Source: SVQP01 sp045650025
GTDB lineage: Bacteria > Bacillota > Clostridia > Oscillospirales > CAG-272
DNA: 10,527 nucleotides
Reading direction: 5' to 3'
NCBI GenBank assembly: GCA_045650025.1
Contig: JAZRQR010000179.1
Span: 1-10,527 of the forward strand
Shown: piece by piece, positions 1 to 5,756 of the stretch
Layout of the letters: every line of letters begins with the position of its first letter
How positions within the stretch are numbered: position 1 is the stretch's first letter
Position numbers and translations under genes: made by a program
Notes under the pieces: generated by a model
Seen by the model: only the letters and a program-made list of their open reading frames with translations
What the model was told of the DNA's origin: nothing
Databases searched by the model: none

Positions 1-789
1 GAGGGACATCTTATCCTTACTCCCGAGCAGCTTGAGCAGGAGTTCCGCGGTTGTCTTGACCTTGCGCTCTATATGCTTGATGCGCTGGGACTTCGTGAGG
101 ATTGCTCCTTCCGTTTCTCACAGTGGGATCCCAACCGTACCGACAAGTACGAGGGTACTGCGGAGCAGTGGAATGAAGCGCAGGAGATCATGGGCAGACT
201 TCTTGACGAAAACGGCATTAAATATGAAATCGGTATCGACGAAGCCGCTTTCTACGGTCCGAAGCTCGATATCCAGTGCAAGAACGTATTCGGCAAGGAG
301 GATACCATCGTAACCATCCAGATCGACATGCTGCTGGCAAAGAAGTTTGGCATGGAGTACACCGACTCCACCGACTCCCGCGTCACCCCCTATATCATTC
401 ACAGAACCTCGCTGGGCTGCTACGAAAGAACGCTGGCGCTGCTGCTTGAGAAGTATGCAGGCGCGCTGCCTATGTGGATGGCTCCCACGCAGGTCAAGGT
501 GCTGCCCATGGGCGACAACGAGCTTGCTTATTGCGAGGGCTTGGCAAACAAGCTGGCCCAGGCAGGCGTAAGAGTGGAAATTGACCGCTCCAACAACACC
601 ATCGGCTATAAGATCCGTTCCGCACAGACCGAAAAGGTGCCCTACATGCTGGTAGTGGGTGCAAAGGAGATCGAGTCCGGCATGGTTGCAGTACGTTCGC
701 GCAAGTATGCGGACCTTGGCACTATGACCTTTGACGCGTTCCTTGGCAAGATCCTTGTCGAGATCGCTACCAAGAGCAAGGATAACTGA
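1..789 (+). CDS. thrS: Threonyl-tRNA synthetase, C-terminal part (5' end outside window)
   Basis: Cytoplasmic class II aminoacyl-tRNA synthetase that charges tRNA-Thr with threonine. The frame is open from base 1, giving 262 residues; full-length ThrRS is usually about 580-650, so more than half (TGS, editing and early catalytic parts) lies upstream of the window. Visible: the end of the catalytic domain with YGPKLDIQ (near residues 82-89), TIQIDMLLAKKFGMEY, and motif 3 IIHRTSLGCYERTLAL. The His of this motif (fragment residue 134) corresponds to the third zinc ligand of the family. After APTQVKVLP comes the anticodon-binding domain with GVRVEIDRSNNTIGYKIRSA and VPYMLVVGAKE. The wording of these motifs matches clostridial ThrRS better than that of proteobacteria. 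The stop TGA is followed after 38 bases by the next gene, with no terminator visible between them, so read-through transcription is possible. Confidence 0.96.
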   Translation, partial: EGHLILTPEQLEQEFRGCLDLALYMLDALGLREDCSFRFSQWDPNRTDKYEGTAEQWNEAQEIMGRLLDENGIKYEIGIDEAAFYGPKLDIQCKNVFGKEDTIVTIQIDMLLAKKFGMEYTDSTDSRVTPYIIHRTSLGCYERTLALLLEKYAGALPMWMAPTQVKVLPMGDNELAYCEGLANKLAQAGVRVEIDRSNNTIGYKIRSAQTEKVPYMLVVGAKEIESGMVAVRSRKYADLGTMTFDAFLGKILVEIATKSKDN

Positions 790-797
790 TCGCGCCC

Positions 798-818
798 CCT
801 CTATTTTACAAAGAGAGG
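798..818 (+). promoter_or_regulatory. Ribosome binding site inside a small possible hairpin
   Basis: The purine-rich AGAGAGG (812-818) lies 9 bases before the GTG at 828 and decides that start. CCTCT (798-802) is complementary to AGAGG (814-818) across an 11-base loop, so a 5-bp hairpin could partly cover the ribosome binding site. The stem is short and may be chance; the RBS itself is convincing. No promoter of its own is recognisable in the 38-base gap after thrS. Confidence 0.45.
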
Positions 819-827
819 TAAGCAATT

Positions 828-2435
828 GTGAAAAAATATGTAAGACAGATCGCGAGTGCGTTGCTGCTTTGCATGCTGCTGACTTTGGCAGCATGCGGCA
901 CGCCGGACGCAGGCGGAAGCGAGACCACGCCCGTGACCGATGAGGTGACAAGTGAGATCGCAACCGAAACCGTAGGGTCGATTCAAGAATCGACCGCAGA
1001 GCCTGAAACCGAGCCGGAAACCGAAACCGAGGGGCTGCAGATCGAGATCACGCCCGAGAGTCCTACCAGTGGCACGCTGATCACGTTTTATGAGAACAGC
1101 GCAAACGCCTTGCTGATCGGAGGGAAGTATTGCGCTGCCTCCATTGCGACCGATGGGGATGCCTCTGCACTCAAAATGACCACCGACGGTGATAAGGTGC
1201 GCAATCCCAATCTGACCTTTGATTACGCCACCTACATGCAGCTGCTGGGGCTGGAATCCGCCGATTGGAACAGCATTGCCTATGCCATTGTCACGCTCAA
1301 GACCGAAAACGTAACGGGAACCGAGTTTTCCATGACCATTTTTACCGACGTGAACGGTACCAGCTACAAGAGCAAGGGCACGGCGAACTACGTGCGTAAC
1401 GCCAAGGACTGGCAGACTGTGATCGTGCCGTTCTCACATGCAGAGAAGGAGGGCGCTGTGATGACGTCTTTGCGCTTGGATTTTGCAGATACCGATAAGG
1501 GCGGCGAGACGGTGTACGTCAAGTCGATCCGGCTGGCATCCGATAAGGCAGAGGTGCTGGAGATCACGGGCAAGCAGCTGGTGACCCCGAGCACCGCAAC
1601 CGTGACCATTCCGGGTCTTTCGCGTGATTATACGCTGTTGCAGGTGACCGACCTGCACTCCAGCGCATATTCCACCGAGGAATCCAAGGCAATGAACGCG
1701 CAACGTCGCTCCTACATTGCGGGGCGCCGAAACGCCTTTACCGATGGCTTTATGTTTGCCGAGGAGCGCATGCCGTATATGTTCGGCTACGCCGATCAAA
1801 TAGGCGCAGACCTGCTCATGCTGACGGGCGACATCATCGATTTCCCGTCCGAGCTGAACATTTCGCTCATGGCACAGAATATCTCGGCGCTCCGGACGCC
1901 TGCATTGTATTCGCTTGGTAACCACGACTGGTGCTATGCGGACGATTATCTGTCTGCCGGTGCTGCTGCGGAGTTTATCCCCAAGCTCAACGCGCTTTCT
2001 GCCGGCGAGCCTGCGGACGATCCGTACGTTAAGTACGTGGACTTTGGCGAGTTTATGGTGGTGCAGGTGGATAACAGCACCGACTCCGTGACGGAATCCA
2101 CCGTGGATAAGTTCCTTGAGCTTTGCGAGCTGGGCAAGCCCATCATTCTGATGCTGCACGTGCCGCTGCACGTGGATAGCATGGTGGCAGATTGCACCAA
2201 GGTCTGGGGCAAGGATCTGGGCATGGGCGGCGACACCGGCGTGTGCGCCTGGAGTCCCGACGTGCAACGCTTCTACCAAGCCGTTGCCGAGGACGAGAAT
2301 ACCCCCGTCGTAGCCGTTTTTGCAGGTCACGTGCACTTTAACCATGAGGACGCGCTGCCCAACGGCGTCATGCAATACGTCACCTCCACCGCATACACCG
2401 GCGAATGCCGCGTGATTACGGTCAAGGGTGAATAA
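828..2435 (+). CDS. Surface lipoprotein with beta-sandwich-like region and calcineurin-type metallophosphoesterase domain
   Basis: 535 residues from a GTG start with a good RBS. Residues 1-23 form a lipoprotein signal (MKKYVRQ, hydrophobic core, lipobox LAAC with Cys23), so the protein should be anchored on the outer face of the membrane. Residues 24-70 are a Thr/Glu/Pro-rich linker with repeated ETEPETETE-like text. About 80-245 is a beta-rich region resembling jelly-roll carbohydrate-associated modules, which I cannot assign to a named family. About 265-535 is a metallophosphoesterase with all expected metal-site motifs in order: D275-x-H277, G334-D335, G364-N-H-D367, H444 (LMLHVPLH) and G500-H-V-H503. 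The family hydrolyses phosphate mono- or diesters with two metal ions; the substrate here is unknown. An extracellular nucleotide, phospho-glycan or teichoic acid would suit the location, but that is inference. It may be transcribed by read-through from thrS, and it ends at a shared terminator. Confidence 0.9.
   Translation: MKKYVRQIASALLLCMLLTLAACGTPDAGGSETTPVTDEVTSEIATETVGSIQESTAEPETEPETETEGLQIEITPESPTSGTLITFYENSANALLIGGKYCAASIATDGDASALKMTTDGDKVRNPNLTFDYATYMQLLGLESADWNSIAYAIVTLKTENVTGTEFSMTIFTDVNGTSYKSKGTANYVRNAKDWQTVIVPFSHAEKEGAVMTSLRLDFADTDKGGETVYVKSIRLASDKAEVLEITGKQLVTPSTATVTIPGLSRDYTLLQVTDLHSSAYSTEESKAMNAQRRSYIAGRRNAFTDGFMFAEERMPYMFGYADQIGADLLMLTGDIIDFPSELNISLMAQNISALRTPALYSLGNHDWCYADDYLSAGAAAEFIPKLNALSAGEPADDPYVKYVDFGEFMVVQVDNSTDSVTESTVDKFLELCELGKPIILMLHVPLHVDSMVADCTKVWGKDLGMGGDTGVCAWSPDVQRFYQAVAEDENTPVVAVFAGHVHFNHEDALPNGVMQYVTSTAYTGECRVITVKGE
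976..995. repeat. Perfect inverted repeat inside the lipoprotein linker
   Basis: GGTCGATTC (976-984) and GAATCGACC (987-995) are perfect 9-base complements separated by AA. The palindrome sits in the part of the lipoprotein gene encoding the low-complexity linker (residues around 50-56), where protein constraint is weak. It has no U-tract, so it is not a terminator. It could be a protein-binding site, an mRNA hairpin, or chance. Confidence 0.6.
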
Positions 2436-2439
2436 ACAG

Positions 2440-2478
2440 AAAAAAGAGGATTTCTCAAATGAGAAATCCTCTTTTTTT
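2440..2478. terminator. Bidirectional intrinsic terminator between convergent genes
   Basis: A-rich AAAAAAGAGGATTTCTC (2440-2456), loop AAAT, and the complementary GAGAAATCCTC followed by a run of seven T (to 2478). Because the stem is flanked by A on one side and T on the other, it works in both directions. It lies 4 bases after the phosphoesterase stop and overlaps the stop codon of the convergent minus-strand gene (2477-2479), so it should end both transcripts. Confidence 0.92.
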
Positions 2479-3696
2479 ATCCCGCCGAATAAGGATGCTG
2501 CTCATCGTATTTTTGCGCAGCGTAGATGGATTGGAAGGTACCGATCCAAGGGATGGTAATAGGGGGATGACTTTTGCTTGTATTGTCGTAAAAGCACAGA
2601 TACAGATAGGAAAGGTCGTAGCTTTGATTGATCCCCTCAACCTCGGCAAGATCGATGATCAGCAGATCCCACCAGTCGTCCTGCTGAAAATAAAAGGAAT
2701 GGGGAGTGCCATTCTCGGGAGTGGAGGAGCTTGCAATGACATAGCCTCCGGCGGTGTCATATTGTAGTTTGATCACCAGATACCGCGCGCCTGCGCTGTA
2801 CACCTCGCCCGTGTAAGGGAGTACTGTAAAGCCGGTGTATGCTGCATCTTCTTCGCGACGGATGCTGACATAATCGCCATCCCCATACGATCCTGCATAA
2901 TAGCCAACCTCTTGGATGCCTTTACTCGGTTGGGTTTCCAGCATATTCTGTAAGTACGAAGCATCCGCCAGTGCGCCGGGGGCTTCGGTGTGATCCAAAT
3001 ACGCCTCGGCATCCTCGCTTGAGGCAAAGCCTGCGATAAAAGCGACGTCTACGGTTTGCCCGTTTTGCTCATTCACGAAAGGATCATAGGACAGATGCGA
3101 AATATAATTATGCGGATTGTTTTCAAAAAGATCACCAATTTCGACCAGATCGGATCGCCAAACCGGTTTTGCATAGTCATTTCTGGTAAAATATGTGAAG
3201 CTGACGTTGCGTATGTCATTGGAGTCCTCTCTTGCTGAGATTCCAAAGCTGCCTTGCTTGCCCCATTCATCCGTGCGATGCACGATGACAAGGCAGGTGA
3301 CACCTCGGTATGCGTTTCCTAACGGAATGAGCGAGGATCGATCGTGATGCCACGTGTCATCTACGGTCAGCGACAGGTAAGCACCGTCCTCTTGTATTTC
3401 GCCCAGCATCAGCGCATCCTGTATGTCCGCGGCATCATAGTAAAAGATGGGGGTGTAGGGGAGTTTAACCTGCTCCTCGGTAGCAAGCTCCTGCGTAATA
3501 GTCTCGCCCTGCGTTTGGTTGGGGAACAGTGAGGGCTGATTTTCTTTTCCTGCAAGCAGCTCGCCCACCAAGCCGCCAAGCTGTCCGCTTTTGGCGTTTG
3601 CGGCTACCCACCAAGCGGCGGCAACGTGCCGCACAGCAAAAGGGCAGCCAATGCAATGCATATTGCGGCAATCATGCCCTTCTTTTTTTTGTTCAC
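2477..3696 (-). pseudogene. Secreted protein with two repeated beta-rich modules; signal peptide frameshifted from body
   Basis: Function not recognised. The true start is probably GTG at 3696, preceded by the strong RBS AAAGGAGGG (3705-3713). It begins MNKKKKGMIAAICIALAALL, a typical Lys-rich signal peptide with a hydrophobic core, but this frame stops at TAG (3604-3606) after 30 residues (...TLPPLGG). The body continues in another frame from about 3607 to the TAA at 2477 (376 residues). One added base near the G-run at 3607-3610 would join them into about 406 residues, close to the 402 of the neighbouring lipoprotein. The body starts with GGLVGELL, then a Gln/Glu/Thr-rich linker, then two modules of about 140 residues, each ending in a similar strand: AFIAGFASSEDAEAYL and PWIGTFQSIYAAQKY. 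Such modules look like jelly-roll glycan-associated domains. The body shows no internal stops, so the break is either recent or an assembly error. No lipobox is clear (LLLCG at residues 19-23). Confidence 0.8.
3557..3579 (-). repeat. Copy 1 of a 23-base near-identical segment encoding LGGLVGEL
   Basis: Read on the minus strand, this differs by one base out of 23 from positions 4885-4907 in the upstream lipoprotein gene. Both lie in the same place in their proteins, shortly after the signal peptide. The rest of the two genes is not obviously alike at the DNA level. Confidence 0.8.
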
Positions 3697-3739
3697 GTTG
3701 GCAGCCCTCCTTTAGATCGGTTTTTTGGGGGAAGAATGA

Positions 3740-3776
3740 AACCTCGCACCCCGTAGGAGTGCGAGGTTGTTTTTTG
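3740..3776. terminator. Hairpin downstream of the lipoprotein gene, T-run on the plus strand
   Basis: AACCTCGCAC (3740-3749) and GTGCGAGGTT (3759-3768) form a perfect 10-bp stem with a 9-base loop. It lies 12 bases after the stop of the minus-strand lipoprotein gene and so is placed as its terminator. In that direction, however, the stem is followed only by a broken T-rich stretch (TTTCATTCTTC level). The clean run of six T is on the plus-strand side (3770-3775), where no gene is seen. In the minus direction it may therefore be leaky, allowing some read-through into the next gene, whose start is only 44 bases beyond the stem. Confidence 0.7.
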
Positions 3777-3780
3777 GGTG

Positions 3781-4989
3781 TTACTTGACAAGTACGATTG
3801 AACCAATGATCATAAACGTGCCGGGCAGCGTGTCGTAGCTGATAAATACCGGTCCATTATAATCCACGTCGGACAGATCAATCTCAATCGGCATGACCTG
3901 CCAACCGGCAAGCGTGTAAACCGCAGAGGCAACAATCGCAGATTCCTCGGGAGAACTGATCATGTGGGTGTCCGTGTTGGTGATCATGATGCGGTTATTC
4001 GCATTGGCATTGTAATTGTCTACGGTTACTTGGCTGGCGTCAATGCCGTAGTAAACAATGATCTTGGAGTACTGCGAGAGGTCGTACTCGCCAATGCCTA
4101 CAGAGCCTTGGTGCAGGAGTGCGCCTTGCTCAATGCCGCCTGCTTGAATGATAGGGTATAGATTCGGCTGCGATTGGTCCACAATCTGCGGGCTGTGACC
4201 GGATACCGTCCAAGCCTCAAAGGGAACTGTGAAAGGTGCATTGGGATCAATCGCCTTATTCATCACGATCTTGATCAGTACCTCTTCATAACCGTCCTCG
4301 GCACGAGCGATCACGCGAAGCGTACGGCTGCCGGAAAGCTCCTTGACCGGAATGCGGACGTCCATACGGGTAACAGAGCCGGCGCCCACGGATTCCTTGA
4401 GTTGTACCAACGCTTCTTCGGCTTCAAAGTAAAAGGCATCGTCAAATACCGGTTGTTGCTCGTCGATCTGATAGCCGAGCTGACCAAGCGTTTCGGAACC
4501 GAATGCGACCCAACCCCAAATGCGGATGTATTCGACGTTCGGGTCATCAATGACGGGCTGTGCATCCCAATTTGCAGAGTAACCCGGGGTGAAGAACTGC
4601 GTGACGCGCTCCTCGCCGATCCGCGCATCACACTCGTCAATGGAGAATTGTATAATGGGCATTACGTTCGGAATATCAACGACGTTGTCGTAAACAGTTT
4701 CGGTCTCAGTGGGTTCTACCTCAATCGTGGGCTCTTCCGTCACGGGCCAATCATACGTGAAGTCTTCCGTGGCAATCTCGGTTTCGGGAGCGACGGTCAG
4801 AACGTCGTCCTGCCAGCTCTCGCCGACCTCGGGGACAACGCCCAGAATATTTTCATGACCGCCATCAGCATTCTGGTTTTCCATCAGCTCGCCAACCAAG
4901 CCGCCAAACTCCATGTCGCACGCTACCAGGGGCATGCACAAAGCTAAAATAAAGGTCAAACAAAGTGCGCGTAAAAGGTATTTCTTCAT
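3781..4989 (-). CDS. Lipoprotein with two beta-sandwich-like extracellular domains, function unknown
   Basis: 402 residues; ATG at 4989 with RBS AAGGAGA about 8 bases before it. Signal MKKYLLRALCLTFILALCMP leads to lipobox LVAC (Cys24), so it is a membrane-anchored surface lipoprotein. Directly after comes DMEFGGLVGELMENQN, whose core GGLVGEL is shared with the frameshifted neighbour. Residues 40-110 are an acidic Glu/Thr/Pro linker. About 112-245 is a beta-rich domain with IRIWGWVAFG, LGYQIDEQQPVFDDAF and VRIPVKELSGSRTLRVIAR; as I recall, this pattern recurs in gut clostridial surface proteins, usually without assigned function. About 250-402 is a second domain with EYDLSQYSKIIVYYGIDA, ITNTD and IEIDLSDVDYNGPVFISYD. 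No catalytic motif is seen; a binding or scaffolding role toward glycans is plausible inference. It has its own strong promoter immediately upstream. Confidence 0.88.
   Translation of the reverse strand: MKKYLLRALCLTFILALCMPLVACDMEFGGLVGELMENQNADGGHENILGVVPEVGESWQDDVLTVAPETEIATEDFTYDWPVTEEPTIEVEPTETETVYDNVVDIPNVMPIIQFSIDECDARIGEERVTQFFTPGYSANWDAQPVIDDPNVEYIRIWGWVAFGSETLGQLGYQIDEQQPVFDDAFYFEAEEALVQLKESVGAGSVTRMDVRIPVKELSGSRTLRVIARAEDGYEEVLIKIVMNKAIDPNAPFTVPFEAWTVSGHSPQIVDQSQPNLYPIIQAGGIEQGALLHQGSVGIGEYDLSQYSKIIVYYGIDASQVTVDNYNANANNRIMITNTDTHMISSPEESAIVASAVYTLAGWQVMPIEIDLSDVDYNGPVFISYDTLPGTFMIIGSIVLVK
4885..4907 (-). repeat. Copy 2 of the 23-base near-identical segment encoding FGGLVGEL
   Basis: Partner of positions 3557-3579, with one mismatch in 23. 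It covers codons just after the lipid-anchored cysteine of the lipoprotein. Confidence 0.8.
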
Positions 4990-5015
4990 AAAGCAGATCT
5001 CCTTTCCGTGTGTTG

Positions 5016-5033
5016 GTATCCCAATAGAGATAC
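5016..5033 (-). promoter_or_regulatory. Small hairpin in the 5' leader of the lipoprotein mRNA
   Basis: On the minus strand, GTATCTC and GGGATAC (loop TATT) form a 7-bp stem with one G-U pair. The wobble pairs only in the minus-strand RNA. It lies between the predicted transcription start (around 5039) and the RBS, leaving the RBS free, so it may stabilise the 5' end rather than block translation. It is too small to be a known riboswitch. Confidence 0.4.
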
Positions 5034-5045
5034 TTCTACAATTTG

Positions 5046-5074
5046 ATTATATCACACGCGCCCCCGTTTGTCAA
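5046..5074 (-). promoter_or_regulatory. Perfect consensus sigma-A promoter for the lipoprotein gene
   Basis: On the minus strand, TTGACA (5074-5069), a 17-base spacer (5068-5052) and TATAAT (5051-5046). Both hexamers and the spacing match the consensus exactly. It starts 4 bases after the stop of the upstream beta-helix gene and predicts a leader of about 50 bases. This argues for strong, largely constitutive transcription. Confidence 0.93.
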
Positions 5075-5078
5075 TAGA

Positions 5079-5756
5079 TCACTTTTTTGGCACGATCTTG
5101 CGCTCACCCTTGACAATGCTGTGCGCAGGAATCACACCGCGCACGCGCACCAAGGGATAAACGGTGGAGCTGCGCCCGATGACCGTGCCGGGGCAGAGGA
5201 CGGCACCGCAGCCCACCTCTACGCCGTCGCCCACCATTGCGCCCACCTTCTTGCGCCCCGTGTCAATATCAAAGTCTGCATCCCTGACGTGCACGTGCGA
5301 CTTATCACTCTTGACGTTGCTGGTCAGAGCACCTGCCCCAAGGTGCGCCTTGTAGCCAAGGATGGAGTCTCCCACGTAGTTGTAGTGCGGCACTTGCACC
5401 TCGTCAAACAGAATGCAATTTTTGAGTTCGGTGGAGTTGCCTACCACCGCACCGGCACCAATGATGGCAGATCCACGTACAAAGGCGCAATGGCGGATTT
5501 GTGCGTCCTCGCCCACAATGCAGGGACCTTGGATCAGCGCGCTTGGTGCTACGCTTGCACTCTTTGCCACGTAGACGTGATTGCCAAGATGTGCATAGAT
5601 CGCAGGGTCAAGGGATGCTCCGATGGCACAGATAAAATCGGCAATTTCGGGCAGCGCCTCCCAAGGATAGCGCGTGCTTTGCAGCAGGGGAGCGGCGATT
5701 GAGTGCGAAAAGTCAAACAAATTGTTGAAAAATAAACAAGAATGCGTATTATTCAT
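5079..5756 (-). CDS. Left-handed beta-helix acyltransferase, GlmU C-terminal-like (stand-alone)
   Basis: 225 residues from the ATG at 5756. A TTG nine bases upstream is also in frame, but only one base separates it from AAGGAG, whereas the ATG has 10 bases. After a short helical N-terminus (LFDFSHSIAAPLL, YPWEALPEIADFI) come many hexapeptide turns (VYVAKSA, SVAPSA, IIGAGAVVG, HLGAGA, VGDGVEVGCGAVLCPG), the signature of a left-handed beta-helix. VPHYNYVGDSILG holds His124-x-x-Tyr127, which lines up with the catalytic His-x-x-Tyr of the GlmU acetyltransferase domain; Asn147 (LTSN) also fits. The uridylyltransferase (Rossmann) domain of full GlmU (about 450 residues) is absent. The likely role is acetylation of glucosamine-1-phosphate in UDP-GlcNAc synthesis, supported by its overlap with glmM (ATGAATAA). 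Such proteins are often labelled UDP-GlcNAc pyrophosphorylase, which this one cannot be alone. No terminator follows the stop. Confidence 0.88.
   Translation of the reverse strand: MNNTHSCLFFNNLFDFSHSIAAPLLQSTRYPWEALPEIADFICAIGASLDPAIYAHLGNHVYVAKSASVAPSALIQGPCIVGEDAQIRHCAFVRGSAIIGAGAVVGNSTELKNCILFDEVQVPHYNYVGDSILGYKAHLGAGALTSNVKSDKSHVHVRDADFDIDTGRKKVGAMVGDGVEVGCGAVLCPGTVIGRSSTVYPLVRVRGVIPAHSIVKGERKIVPKK

Noticed and set aside
118..963. A 281-codon minus-strand open frame over thrS and the start of the lipoprotein gene
   Set aside because: It overlaps two supported plus-strand genes and has no recognisable motifs or RBS.
1434..2375. A 313-codon minus-strand open frame within the phosphoesterase gene
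   Set aside because: The opposite strand encodes the full set of metallophosphoesterase motifs; this frame is an antisense shadow.
3684..3696. The A8 run as a programmed slippage site rescuing the split secreted protein
   Set aside because: Adding an A there changes frame before the hydrophobic core and destroys the signal peptide, so it cannot give the expected product.
4174..4947. A 257-codon plus-strand open frame opposite the intact lipoprotein
   Set aside because: No RBS, and the minus frame has a signal peptide, lipobox, promoter and RBS.
5043..5702. A 219-codon plus-strand open frame opposite the beta-helix gene
   Set aside because: The minus strand shows clear hexapeptide repeats and GlmU-like active-site residues.
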